A DNA stretch of 64,000 nt from the NCBI RefSeq assembly GCF_000376445.1, contig NZ_AQXI01000001.1, positions 1 through 64,000 on the forward strand, given 5' to 3'. A program made the position numbers and the translations under genes. Source of the DNA: Haladaptatus paucihalophilus DX253. GTDB lineage: Archaea; Halobacteriota; Halobacteria; Halobacteriales; Haladaptataceae. Below, piece after piece: positions 25,711-34,010 of this stretch. Numbering within the stretch: the stretch's first letter is position 1; every line of letters starts with the position of its first letter. The notes below the pieces were generated by a model. That model was not told the origin of the DNA, searched no databases, and saw only the letters and a list, made by a program, of their open reading frames with translations.

Positions 25711-26610
25711 TTAGCCGTAGTAGGAGTCGTTGGCCATGTGATACACGATTTCGTCGGCGCAGTTGACCATGTAGCTCGAGTGGTCCGACCCGACCTGCGA
25801 TGTCACGTCGTTCTCGACGTAGTTCGGGGCGGGGGTGTTGCCGTCCTCGTAGCCCGTCTCGCCGAGCGCGCGGTCGAGTTCGCGGGGCCAGTAGAGGTTC
25901 TGGAGCGTGCTGTCGTCCTCGCTGTGATAGCCGAAGGTGGCGACGGTTTCGTCGCTGATGGCGTTGTAGGTGTCCATCCACTCCGTGGTCGGCGCTTCGT
26001 TGTCCTGTGCCGCGCCGAGCATGTGAACGCTGGCGAATCGGTAGTTCCCACCGTTCCAATCGTCGTTCACGTTCAGGATTCGGAGCGCGTTCAAGACCAC
26101 CTGTGCGCCGAGGGAGTGACAGGTGAGCCGGAGGTCGCTGTTCGGACACCAGTACTTGTAGTTGAGCGCGAACTGCGCGAGCGCGTAGCCGTTCTGTTGG
26201 GCGATCTCCTGTCCGGTGCCGAAGCCGCCCCAGTCGAGCGGGTCGTACTTGTTGGGAGCGTTCGAATCCCACGTGAAGCCCGCGATTTCGCCGCCGTACC
26301 CCGCGCCGATGAGGTTGTCGTAGGCCTCTTGGAAGTTGGTCAGCGCGGTCTGCTCGTCGTTGTCGTAGCCGTGGACGTGGACGGTGAGTTCGCTCACGCA
26401 TCCGGTGTCCTCGCCGGGAACGCTTCCGTCCGTCTCGTAGTCCAACACCGAGTAGCCCGAGTTGAGGTCGCCATCGCCGCTGTAGTGACCGCGGGTCGAG
26501 ATGACCGAATAGCCGCTGGCCGACGCAACCCCGGCCGCGCCGAGGACGCCGAGGCCCGCGGTCGCCGCCGTCGCGCTTTGCACGTATCGTCTGCGGGTGA
26601 ATTCTTTCAT
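25711..26610 (-). CDS. Tat-exported alpha/beta hydrolase-like protein, paralogue A
   Basis: 299 residues. The N-terminus has a Tat signal, RRRYVQ followed by an Ala/Gly-rich core, likely cut after ASAS, with no lipobox, so a soluble secreted protein. Hydrolase features: HVHGYDND as oxyanion loop, CHSLGAQV with the Ser in the nucleophile elbow (Cys replaces the usual Gly), an Asp-rich central segment, and His in GSDHSSY near the C-terminus. It is a tandem duplicate of the next gene upstream (11 bases apart). Lipase or esterase activity is inferred, not proven. Confidence 0.82.
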   Translation of the reverse strand: MKEFTRRRYVQSATAATAGLGVLGAAGVASASGYSVISTRGHYSGDGDLNSGYSVLDYETDGSVPGEDTGCVSELTVHVHGYDNDEQTALTNFQEAYDNLIGAGYGGEIAGFTWDSNAPNKYDPLDWGGFGTGQEIAQQNGYALAQFALNYKYWCPNSDLRLTCHSLGAQVVLNALRILNVNDDWNGGNYRFASVHMLGAAQDNEAPTTEWMDTYNAISDETVATFGYHSEDDSTLQNLYWPRELDRALGETGYEDGNTPAPNYVENDVTSQVGSDHSSYMVNCADEIVYHMANDSYYG

Positions 26611-26621
26611 GTCGAGTCACC

Positions 26622-27524
26622 TCAGACGTAGGACGAGACGTTGTTCATGTGGTAAACCATCTCGTCGCCGAGGGTGTCGAGATAGTTCGAGTGGTCGTCG
26701 CCGACCTGCGAGGTCGCGTCGTACTCGACGTAGTTCGGGGCGGGGGTGTTGCCGTCCTCGTACCCCGTCTCGCCGAGCGCTTGGTCGAACTCGATGGTGT
26801 TGTACACCCACTGGAGCACGTCGTCGGCCTCGTTGTGGTAGTTGAACGTCGCCGTCGTCTGGTTCGTGATGGCGTTGTAGGTGTCCATCCACTCCGTGGT
26901 CGGCGCTTCGTTGTCCTGTGCCGCGCCGAGCATGTGAACGGAGTCCACCTCGTAACCCCTGTCGGTCCACCACGAGGTCACGTCGAGCGAGCGAAGCGAA
27001 CTCAAGAGCACCTGCGCGCCGAGCGAGTGACTGGAAAAGCGGAGCGTCACGTTCGGACAGTAGTATTTGAGGTCCACGGCGAACTGCGCGAGTTTGACGC
27101 CGTTTTTCTGCGCGACGGTTTGAGCTTCGCCCCAGCCGAAGTCGACACCGCCGCCGGCGTCGTTGTCCCACGAATAGCCGACGAGCGCGCCGTCGTAGCC
27201 CGCGGCTTCGAGGTTGTTCTTCGCCGAGAGGAACTTGTCCTTCGCGTTCTGCTCGGGCGTATCGCCGGATTTGTGCCAGCCGTGGATGAAGACGGTCAGT
27301 TCGTCCACACAGCCGGTATCGACGCCCGGCACGTCGCCCGTCGTGTCGTACCCCGTCTGCGTGTGGCCCGCGGTGAGGTTGCCGTCGTCGTCGAAGTGAC
27401 CCCGCGTCGAGACGATGGGGATGCCGTACCGTTCAGCGCTCGCGGTCCCCGCCCCGAGCACCGCGAGTCCGGTCGCCGTCACGCCTGTTCGCTTGAGAAA
27501 TCGTCGTCGATTGATGTTTGTCAT
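26622..27524 (-). CDS. Tat-exported alpha/beta hydrolase-like protein, paralogue B
   Basis: 300 residues, start chosen at MTNINRRRF so that the Tat motif RRRFLK follows directly; an ATG four codons earlier is possible. Signal cleavage near ASA-E. It has FIHGWHKSGD (oxyanion), SHSLGAQV (nucleophile elbow) and DDHSNY (His) in the same order as paralogue A. The segment VHMLGAAQDNEAPTTEW and the C-terminal GYEDGNTPAPNYVE are almost identical in both, whereas the first half differs more. An AT-rich promoter is upstream (27560-27590). Confidence 0.82.
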   Translation of the reverse strand: MTNINRRRFLKRTGVTATGLAVLGAGTASAERYGIPIVSTRGHFDDDGNLTAGHTQTGYDTTGDVPGVDTGCVDELTVFIHGWHKSGDTPEQNAKDKFLSAKNNLEAAGYDGALVGYSWDNDAGGGVDFGWGEAQTVAQKNGVKLAQFAVDLKYYCPNVTLRFSSHSLGAQVLLSSLRSLDVTSWWTDRGYEVDSVHMLGAAQDNEAPTTEWMDTYNAITNQTTATFNYHNEADDVLQWVYNTIEFDQALGETGYEDGNTPAPNYVEYDATSQVGDDHSNYLDTLGDEMVYHMNNVSSYV

Positions 27525-27693
27525 CGATGTCCACACGCTCTTTCAGCACCTCTCGACTTCAAAATTTTTATTTCTATAATAGAATAAAACTGACTCACGG
27601 GGAGAACTATATATCCGTGTTCTCGCTCTCCCGAAGCGGAAACCAAACGGGTTTTAAGTCCCGACGCGCAATTTCTCCGTAAGGTCGATATCT

Positions 27694-27975
27694 ATGCAGA
27701 TGCCACGTCGATTTAACACGTACTGTCCGCACTGCCACTCGCACCACGAACACGAAGTCGAGAAGGTCCGCTCCGGCCGACGAACCGGCATGAAGTGGGA
27801 CGCTCGCCAGCAGAAGCGCGGCAAAGCCGTCATCGGTAACGCCGGTGGTTTCTCGAAGGTACCCGGTGGGGACAAACCGACGAAGAAGACCGACTTGAAG
27901 TACCGTTGCAGCGAGTGTGGCAAAGCACACCTCCGTCCCGGATGGCGTGCTGGCCGACTCGAATTCCAGGAGTAA
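27694..27975 (+). CDS. rpl44e: Large-subunit ribosomal protein L44e (eL42)
   Basis: 93 residues beginning [14 protein letters not shown]. Two CxxC pairs (CPHC and CSEC) form the zinc site, and the Lys/Arg-rich middle includes the GGFSKVPGG segment near the ribosomal E site. It is the first gene of a five-gene operon, and a TTTTAAG box about 40 bases upstream is a probable TATA element. Confidence 0.97.
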   Translation: MQMPRRFNTYCPHCHSHHEHEVEKVRSGRRTGMKWDARQQKRGKAVIGNAGGFSKVPGGDKPTKKTDLKYRCSECGKAHLRPGWRAGRLEFQE

Positions 27976-27979
27976 AACA

Positions 27980-28153
27980 ATGGCAGGAAACTTCTACAAA
28001 GTGCAGTGCCCGGACTGTGAGAACGAACAGACCGTCTTCGGAAAGGCGGCAAGCGAAATCAACTGCGTCGTCTGCGGTCACAAGCTCGCCACGCCGACCG
28101 GCGGCAAGGCCGAAATCGACGGCGACGTTGTGGAAACCATAGCATCCCGATGA
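27980..28153 (+). CDS. rps27e: Small-subunit ribosomal protein S27e (eS27)
   Basis: 57 residues with a complete zinc finger, CPDC and CVVC, separated by 15-17 residues. It starts four bases after the rpl44e stop and its stop overlaps the start of the aIF2-alpha gene. Standard euryarchaeal gene order. Confidence 0.96.
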   Translation: MAGNFYKVQCPDCENEQTVFGKAASEINCVVCGHKLATPTGGKAEIDGDVVETIASR

Positions 28154-28950
28154 AATACAGTGGCTGGCCCGACACTGGCGAACTCGTCGTCGGTAAGGTC
28201 GACGAGATAGAGGACTTCGGGGTCTTCGTTGACCTCGAAGAGTACGAGGACAAGCGTGGTCTCGTTCACGTCAGCGAGGTCGCCAGTGGCTGGATCAAAA
28301 ACGTCCGCGATCACGTGAACACCGGACAGACCGTCGTCTGCAAGGTGCTCGACGTGGACGAGGGGTCACAGCAGATAGACCTCTCCATCAAGGACGTCAA
28401 CGAACATCAGCACAGCGATAAGATTCAGGACTGGAAGAACGAGCAGAAGGCCGATAAGTGGATGTCGCTCGCATTCGGCGAGGACATGGGCGACGAGCAG
28501 TACACGCACGTCGCAAACGAACTCCTCGCCGAGTTCGGCAGCATCTACGACGGCTTCGAACAGGCGGCAATCCACGGTCCTGAGGCGCTCGACGACACCG
28601 ACCTCGCGGACGAGGACGTCGAGCGACTGGTCGAAACCGCCCGGGAAAACGTCTCGGTTCCCTACGTCACCGTCACCGGCTACGTCGACCTCCGCAATCC
28701 GGGGAAGGACGGCGTTGACGGCATCAAGGAAGCGCTCAAGGCCGCTGAAGGCAACGGCGACATTCCCGACGAAGTGGAGCTCGACGTGACCTACGTCGGT
28801 GCGCCCGAATACCGGGTTCGCGTCAAGGCACCGAACTACAAGACGGCGGAGTCCCAGCTCGAAGAGAGCGTCCGTCGTGCCGAGGTCGTGATGGAAGGCA
28901 TTTCCGGCACCGCCGACTTCCACCGCGAACGTCACACCGACGACGAATGA
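28150..28950 (+). CDS. Translation initiation factor aIF2 subunit alpha
   Basis: 266 residues. The N-terminal S1-like OB fold ([20 protein letters not shown]) is followed by an alpha-helical domain and a C-terminal ferredoxin-like domain ([13 protein letters not shown]). In the aIF2 heterotrimer it strengthens Met-tRNAi binding to the gamma subunit. The ATG overlaps the rps27e stop and the stop overlaps the nop10 start. Confidence 0.96.
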   Translation: MKYSGWPDTGELVVGKVDEIEDFGVFVDLEEYEDKRGLVHVSEVASGWIKNVRDHVNTGQTVVCKVLDVDEGSQQIDLSIKDVNEHQHSDKIQDWKNEQKADKWMSLAFGEDMGDEQYTHVANELLAEFGSIYDGFEQAAIHGPEALDDTDLADEDVERLVETARENVSVPYVTVTGYVDLRNPGKDGVDGIKEALKAAEGNGDIPDEVELDVTYVGAPEYRVRVKAPNYKTAESQLEESVRRAEVVMEGISGTADFHRERHTDDE

Positions 28951-29129
28951 AATCGAACATCCGGGTGTGTTCCGCGTGGAACGCCGAACACGACCGCCCG
29001 GTGTACACCCTTTCTGCGACGTGTCCGAAGTGCGGAGCCGAGGCCGTAAACAGCGCACCCGCACCGTTCGACCCCGACGACCCGTACGGGGAGTACCGAC
29101 GCGCACTTAAGCGGCGCGCCCACGAATAA
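28947..29129 (+). CDS. nop10: H/ACA ribonucleoprotein protein Nop10
   Basis: 60 residues. N-terminal zinc ribbon with CSAW in place of the first usual knuckle and CPKCG as the second, then the conserved [16 protein letters not shown] segment. It connects Cbf5 and L7Ae in the H/ACA pseudouridylation complex. Overlaps the preceding gene by four bases. Confidence 0.95.
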   Translation: MKSNIRVCSAWNAEHDRPVYTLSATCPKCGAEAVNSAPAPFDPDDPYGEYRRALKRRAHE

Positions 29130-29134
29130 GGTAC

Positions 29135-29893
29135 ATGGACGAAATCGACATCGAAATCGTCGCCAATCCCGATTTGGAAGCCCCCGTCCTCATCGAAGGA
29201 CTGCCGGGCGTCGGTCACGTCGGCAAACTCGTCGTCGAGCATCTACTCGAAGAGAAAGAGAGCGAGCTCGTTCGACGGGTGTACTCCGAACACCTCCCCC
29301 CACAGGTTGGCGTCGGTGACGACGGTACCGCCTCGTTGGTCTGTATCGAACTCTACGCCCTGACCCTCGACGAACAGGACGTCCTCGTCCTCACCGGCGA
29401 CTATCAAGCTCAGGATTCCGTCGGCCACTATCGCTTGACGAACGCGTTTCTCGACATCGCCGACGAATTCGGCGTCGAACGAATCTTCGCGCTCGGCGGC
29501 GTGCCGACCGGCGAACTCATCGAGGAGTACGCCGTGCTCGGCGCGGCCGCGACCACGGACTTCGTGGACGAACTCGAAGACGCGGGCGTCGAGTTCCGCG
29601 AGGACGAACCCGCGGGCGGCATCGTCGGGACGAGCGGTCTCCTGCTCGGCCTCGGCGGACGGCGCGGTCTCGAAGCGACGTGCCTGATGGGCGAGACGAG
29701 CGGCTATCTGGTCGACCCAAAGAGCGCACAGGCGGTGCTCGAAGTCCTCCAGACGATGCTCGACTTCGAAGTCGATTTCAGCTCGCTCGAAGACCGTGCG
29801 GAGGAGATGGAAGAGGTCGTCAACAAAATCGAGGAGATGGAGTCTCAACAGGCTCCTATCGCGTCCGACGACGACCTCCGGTACATCGGCTAA
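29135..29893 (+). CDS. PAC2-family proteasome assembly chaperone-like protein
   Basis: 252 residues. Family block LIEGLPGVGHVGKL near residue 16, LALGGVPTG-type loop (FALGGVPTGEL) and SGLLLGLGG are typical of archaeal PAC2 proteins. A coiled-coil-like C-terminus (about 205-240) follows. It ends the ribosomal/translation operon, as in many euryarchaea, five bases after nop10. Role in proteasome assembly is inferred from eukaryotic relatives. Confidence 0.9.
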   Translation: MDEIDIEIVANPDLEAPVLIEGLPGVGHVGKLVVEHLLEEKESELVRRVYSEHLPPQVGVGDDGTASLVCIELYALTLDEQDVLVLTGDYQAQDSVGHYRLTNAFLDIADEFGVERIFALGGVPTGELIEEYAVLGAAATTDFVDELEDAGVEFREDEPAGGIVGTSGLLLGLGGRRGLEATCLMGETSGYLVDPKSAQAVLEVLQTMLDFEVDFSSLEDRAEEMEEVVNKIEEMESQQAPIASDDDLRYIG

Positions 29894-29914
29894 GCGGACC
29901 GCCGATTTCGCCGG

Positions 29915-30442
29915 TTAAAATAGCGAGCGCTCCTGTCCGTTGTAGATGTGATACACTGCGGAAACGAGGAAGAACGTGAGAAAGAACCACGTCCAGAACT
30001 CGAAGTCGAGCATTCGTATCGAGAAGAGGTCGAGTTTCGCCGCGAACAAAACGACGAACTCCAGTAGACCGAGGCCGAGATAGTAGGTCGCCCAGGAGAC
30101 GTCGTGTTCGGGGACGACTTCCATATACACCTCGACCTGTCGCGCTTGGTCTTCGAGCGTTAGCTCCTTCGACTGCTGGTCGTACTCCACGATACCGAGG
30201 TCATCGAGCTTCGGGAGGTGCGTCTGGTGGAGCGAGACGTAGACGCTCTTTCTGACGTTTCGTGGTGGCGGTGACTCGCCGGTTTCCAGCGTGGCGATGT
30301 GTTCGGCGAGGTCATCGACAGCCAGTGAATCTCCTGTCTCCCGGAGATAGCGAATCGTTTCGCGCCGTCGCTCGTTCCGCAAGACGTTATGGATCTGACT
30401 CTCGTCGAGTTCCCCTTTCGTCTCCGGTTCGGTGAGTTTCAT
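29915..30442 (-). CDS. Winged-helix protein with C-terminal membrane helices
   Basis: 175 residues. The N-terminal 95 residues form a winged helix (VLRNERRRETIRYLRE, AEHIA, VSLHQTHLPKLDDLGIVEYD), a type found in very many haloarchaeal regulators. The last 60 residues contain two hydrophobic helices (about 118-138 and 148-166) so the DNA-binding part would sit on the inner face of the membrane. A membrane-tethered regulator is the likely reading; the signal is unknown. Convergent with the PAC2 gene. Confidence 0.82.
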   Translation of the reverse strand: MKLTEPETKGELDESQIHNVLRNERRRETIRYLRETGDSLAVDDLAEHIATLETGESPPPRNVRKSVYVSLHQTHLPKLDDLGIVEYDQQSKELTLEDQARQVEVYMEVVPEHDVSWATYYLGLGLLEFVVLFAAKLDLFSIRMLDFEFWTWFFLTFFLVSAVYHIYNGQERSLF

Positions 30443-30700
30443 GGCTTGGAGGCAAACATGATATTATCTCTGGGTCCGATACACGCACATATATTATAAC
30501 CAAGGGTATTAACTTTGCCACCCGTCTAGTATTTATTTCATGAATGTTTTTTTCGCAATGTGCTGTCCTCGTCCGGTTATTGGTCTATCGGTGCGGACAC
30601 CGTTCCACCGGGGGGAGTCTCCGTTTCTTCCCTACGAACGCCTCACCGAGCGTCTCACTTGGCGAGGATTTGATTACCGTTCGAGTCCTACACGCATAGC

Positions 30701-31267
30701 ATGCCAGACTGGCTGGTCCTCGGCTTGTGGCTCACGCTAGCGGCCGCTGTCGTCATCGCCGGAATCTTCGTCGTCGGCGTTCGGCTGTTTCCGACGCACC
30801 AGTCCACGAACGCCACCTACATCTTCGGGGAGGGTCGGCGACGGATCGAAATCCGTCAGTATCTCCGCGCCATCGACGAGAACTTCGCCGAGGACCACTT
30901 CGTGGAGGGCCAACACGTCGCGTTTTACCTTCCCGAGCGGGACGTCGCCATCACCTTCGACGCGCGAGCCTTCTTCCGCATCGAAAAGTCGCCGACGTAC
31001 GCCGTACTCGTCGAACACGAGATGCCGGGCCACCACCTCGGTGACCGACTTCCCTTCGAAACCCCGACCTTGGAACAGGAGGCGGACGTGGACACGAAAC
31101 AGGCCGCATTTGCCATCCTCGGCGTCCCCTCGGGCGCGACGCTCTCGGAGGTCAAATCGGCCTACCGGGAGAAGGTAAAGGACGTGCATCCCGACCACGG
31201 CGGCTCGCGCGAGGAGTTCCAACGGGTTCGGGAGGCGTACACGACCGCGAAAAATCACTGCACCTGA
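30701..31267 (+). CDS. Membrane-anchored J-domain protein
   Basis: 188 residues: one N-terminal membrane helix (about 4-27), a 90-residue soluble domain without a recognised fold, and a C-terminal J-domain (AAFAILGVPSGATLSEVKSAYREKVKDVHPDHGG) with the essential HPD. The J-domain would recruit DnaK to the membrane. Type III J protein, without Gly/Phe or zinc regions. Partner substrate unknown. Confidence 0.9.
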   Translation: MPDWLVLGLWLTLAAAVVIAGIFVVGVRLFPTHQSTNATYIFGEGRRRIEIRQYLRAIDENFAEDHFVEGQHVAFYLPERDVAITFDARAFFRIEKSPTYAVLVEHEMPGHHLGDRLPFETPTLEQEADVDTKQAAFAILGVPSGATLSEVKSAYREKVKDVHPDHGGSREEFQRVREAYTTAKNHCT

Positions 31268-31293
31268 TTCCCCCGTCGTCCACCGCTTTTGTC

Positions 31294-32076
31294 TCAATCC
31301 AGATTCGCCACTTCGTAGGCGACGCCGACGTCTCGAAGGGCGTCGGTGACGCGCCCCACGCTGTCGGCGGTGGCGACGATAACGACGTTCAAGCCGCGTT
31401 CGGCGGCCTCGGCAGCGACTTCACCCGGAGCGAACGTCGTATCCGGTTCGATACCGGCGGATCGGAGGGCGACGACGGCTTCGACGCCGGTCGCGGCGAG
31501 CACCGGAGCGTCCTCACACGCGGCCGCGAGCGACCCTCCGTCCACCGTTCGACTGCCGCCGGAGCGAACCGGCGGCACCTGATACACCGTCACCCGTCCC
31601 GGTTCGAGGTCGATGATGCCCTCGAACTCGGTGACGCCGACGTCCTCGCCCGATTCGGCGTCAGTCGTGGCGATGCCCGTCGCGGGTCCCTCGTCGTTCG
31701 GCGTCGCGTGGAGCAGGCCGTCTTCGAGCGAGAGCGAGACGGTCGTCCCCGCTTCGATATCGGTGCGAGCAATCGCCGCGTCCTCTCCGACGTTGCCGAG
31801 GATGTCGTCGGTCACGTGGTCCGCGAACCGGCGAACGTCCGTCGCGGACTGGAGGAGCCAATCGACGCCCTCCTTCGTCACCCGATAGCGTGAGCGACCT
31901 TCCTTCTCCACGAGTCCGTCCTCCACGAGGCCGCGGGTGTACTCGCTGACGGCCTGACTCGTCACGCCGACGGCATCGGCGATCTCGCCTTGGCTCACCG
32001 CCGGTTGTCGGTCAGCGATTTCGGCGAGGATGCGAAACCGGGTTGCGGTTCGTTTGTCCTCCAACACGTCGGCCAT
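31294..32076 (-). CDS. MarR/TrmB-like winged-helix regulator with C-terminal ligand-type domain
   Basis: 260 residues. The N-terminal winged helix (RFRILAEIADRQPAVSQGEIADAVGVTSQAVSEYTRGLVEDGLVEKE) is followed by a long beta-rich domain and a C-terminal Rossmann-like segment with VLAATGVEAVVALRSAG and NVVIVATAD, as in COG1497-type regulators. An upstream in-frame ATG exists, but MADVLEDKRT is the conserved start. The 27-bp repeats begin about 85 bases upstream of this start. Confidence 0.85.
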   Translation of the reverse strand: MADVLEDKRTATRFRILAEIADRQPAVSQGEIADAVGVTSQAVSEYTRGLVEDGLVEKEGRSRYRVTKEGVDWLLQSATDVRRFADHVTDDILGNVGEDAAIARTDIEAGTTVSLSLEDGLLHATPNDEGPATGIATTDAESGEDVGVTEFEGIIDLEPGRVTVYQVPPVRSGGSRTVDGGSLAAACEDAPVLAATGVEAVVALRSAGIEPDTTFAPGEVAAEAAERGLNVVIVATADSVGRVTDALRDVGVAYEVANLD

Positions 32077-32160
32077 ACCCGAATCCTCGGGCGGGACGAT
32101 AAAAATACCAGCGGTCGGCGAGTGAAAACCGCGTTCCGTGAGACGCACGAACGGTAACGG

Positions 32161-32268
32161 ATGGCGGAATCGTCCATTCGACGACGGATGGTGGAATCGT
32201 CCATTCGACGACGGATGGTGGAATCGTCCATTCGACGACGGATGGCGGAACCGTCCACTCGCCGGGTG
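32161..32268. repeat. Four-copy 27-bp tandem repeat (minisatellite)
   Basis: Units at 32161-32187, 32188-32214, 32215-32241 and a degenerate fourth at 32242-32268. Copies two and three are identical; the first differs in one base and the fourth in several. Because 27 is a multiple of three all six frames stay open, so the ORFs here (for example repeated MVESSIRRR on the plus strand) need not be real. The array lies between the divergent wHTH regulator and artA, upstream of the artA TATA box. Confidence 0.9.
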
Positions 32269-32308
32269 GTACGTCCCCGCGGACGGCGGATTCGGAGAGC
32301 GTCAACTC

Positions 32309-32316
32309 TATATTTT
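32309..32316 (+). promoter_or_regulatory. TATA box of artA
   Basis: TATATTTT about 25 bases before the GTG at 32337, so the message is probably leaderless. This supports the GTG start. Confidence 0.55.
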
Positions 32317-32336
32317 CTGAGAACAACGGACGAATC

Positions 32337-33278
32337 GTGATTGGAGTCGTCCCCGCCGCCCTCCCCGGCCCGCTCCCGTGGCTGACAACGACCTTCCCCG
32401 ACTACCTCGTTTGGGTCGTCATCGCCGCCTTCGTCGCCACCGCCGCGCTCGAACGATACGACCGCGAGCTGGCGCGGACCGTCGGCGCGGGCGCGTGGGT
32501 TCTGTTCGGGGTGTTCTGGGGCGTCCTCTTTCCCCGTTTCGCGTTCGAGATGCGGAGTTTCATCGAGGGGACCCTCAGCCTCGTCGCGGTCCCTCTGTGC
32601 GTCTACGCGGGGTATCAGCTCTACTCGGGACGGGATTCGCTGTTCGTCCTGTCCCGCGGCGTCGCCGCGATGGGGCTCATCTACGTCCCCTTCCTGACGG
32701 TCGAACCGCTCCGCGAGTGGCTCGTCGAACTGGTGAGCGTCCAGACCAACGCCGTCATCCAACTGCTCGGATACGACCCCGCGTTCACCATTGCGAAGGA
32801 AAACGGCTACCACAGCGCCTTCATCTTCACCGACAGCACGGGTCACGAGTACTACACCTACCTCGTCCTCGCCTGCACGGGTATCGGCAGCATGAGCATC
32901 TTCGGCGGCCTCATCGCCGCCGTCCGGGCACCCCTCCGACGAAAGCTCCGCGGATTCACGCTCGCCATCGTCATCATTTGGGTGTTGAACGTCGTCCGCA
33001 ACGTCTTCATCGCGGTGGCGTTCGGCAACCAGTGGTTCCAGTTCTTCGTCGGTCCCGTCACCACGATCACGGGTTACACCGACCCTCGGATGGTCTCGTT
33101 TTTCATCGCGGACAGGGTGCTCAGCCAACTGCTCGCCGTCGTCGCGCTCGTCTTCATCCTCTGGTTGGTCGTCCGCGACCTCCCGGAACTGCTGACGGTC
33201 ATCGAGGACGTCATCTACCTCGTCTCCGGGCGAGAGTACGACCTTCACCGGAGCATCCGGGCCGATGGCGGCCGTTGA
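32337..33278 (+). CDS. artA: Archaeosortase A
   Basis: 313 residues, GTG start, eight or so membrane helices. The catalytic residues are Cys180 in LACTGIGSMS, Arg221 in NVVRNVF and Arg260 in IADRVLS; their spacing of 41 and 39 residues equals that of the characterised Haloferax enzyme (Cys173, Arg214, Arg253). ArtA cleaves the PGF-CTERM tail of surface proteins such as the S-layer glycoprotein and attaches them to membrane lipid. Its 3' end overlaps the next gene by 14 bases. Confidence 0.97.
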   Translation: MIGVVPAALPGPLPWLTTTFPDYLVWVVIAAFVATAALERYDRELARTVGAGAWVLFGVFWGVLFPRFAFEMRSFIEGTLSLVAVPLCVYAGYQLYSGRDSLFVLSRGVAAMGLIYVPFLTVEPLREWLVELVSVQTNAVIQLLGYDPAFTIAKENGYHSAFIFTDSTGHEYYTYLVLACTGIGSMSIFGGLIAAVRAPLRRKLRGFTLAIVIIWVLNVVRNVFIAVAFGNQWFQFFVGPVTTITGYTDPRMVSFFIADRVLSQLLAVVALVFILWLVVRDLPELLTVIEDVIYLVSGREYDLHRSIRADGGR

Positions 33279-33951
33279 GTTCGCGGACCGAGCGGCCTAC
33301 CTCGCGGACGCCGACGCGCTCGTCCTCGCCGACCTCCACATCGGCCGGGACTCGGCATCGAACGTCTCGCTGCCGCTCGGCGAACGGACCGATTTGACGG
33401 CGCGATTCGACGCCCTCCTCGATCGATTTTCACCCGCCGAAGTCGTTCTCGCCGGAGACGTTCTCCACGCGTTCGACCGACTGCCGAACGGCGTCTCCGA
33501 GACGTTCGCGGACCTCGAAGCGCTCGAGGCGGGCGCGGGCGCGACCCTCGTCGCCGTGCGCGGAAACCACGATACGCGGCTGGACGAACTCGCGTCCCCG
33601 AACGACGAGTACCGACTCGCGGACGACACGCTGGTCTGTCACGGCCACGAGGAACCCGACGGGGAGGCACCGCGGTACGTCGCGGGACACGACCATCCGG
33701 CGATCGAAATCGAGGGAAAGCGCCGACCGTGCTACCTCTCGGGATCGGAAACGTACCGCGATTCGGACGTCCTCGTCCTCCCCGCGTTCACCCGCCTCGC
33801 CAGCGGACTGGTGGTAAACGACGTTCGCGGATCCGGTTTCCAGTCTCCGCTCGTCGCCGGCACGGACCCGCTCCGTCCCATCGTCCGCGACGAGGACGCC
33901 GACGAGACCTATCGCTTCCCGCCGCTCGGAGAGTTTCGGAAGCTGTTGTAG
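33265..33951 (+). CDS. Metallophosphoesterase (calcineurin-like)
   Basis: 228 residues with the full set of dimetal motifs: DLHIG, GDVLH, GNHD, CHGHE and GHDHP. It belongs to the archaeal Icc-like group (COG1407), for which the substrate is unsettled. Translation begins within the artA coding end, so it is co-expressed with archaeosortase; a functional link is not known. Confidence 0.9.
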   Translation: MAAVEFADRAAYLADADALVLADLHIGRDSASNVSLPLGERTDLTARFDALLDRFSPAEVVLAGDVLHAFDRLPNGVSETFADLEALEAGAGATLVAVRGNHDTRLDELASPNDEYRLADDTLVCHGHEEPDGEAPRYVAGHDHPAIEIEGKRRPCYLSGSETYRDSDVLVLPAFTRLASGLVVNDVRGSGFQSPLVAGTDPLRPIVRDEDADETYRFPPLGEFRKLL

Positions 33952-34010
33952 TCGGTGGGTGGCTGTAGCCTGTGATCTGCCGTCGCCGCCGATACCTTCG
34001 CGGTGGCGCG

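Noticed and set aside
30540-30740. 66-codon frame upstream of the J-domain gene
   Set aside because: Lacks codon bias and similarity; it overlaps the start of the J-domain gene in another frame.
32012-32326. Minus-strand and plus-strand frames made of repeated units at the 27-bp array
   Set aside because: A 27-bp repeat leaves all six frames open, so the repeated peptides follow from the DNA repeat. No conserved start or domain.
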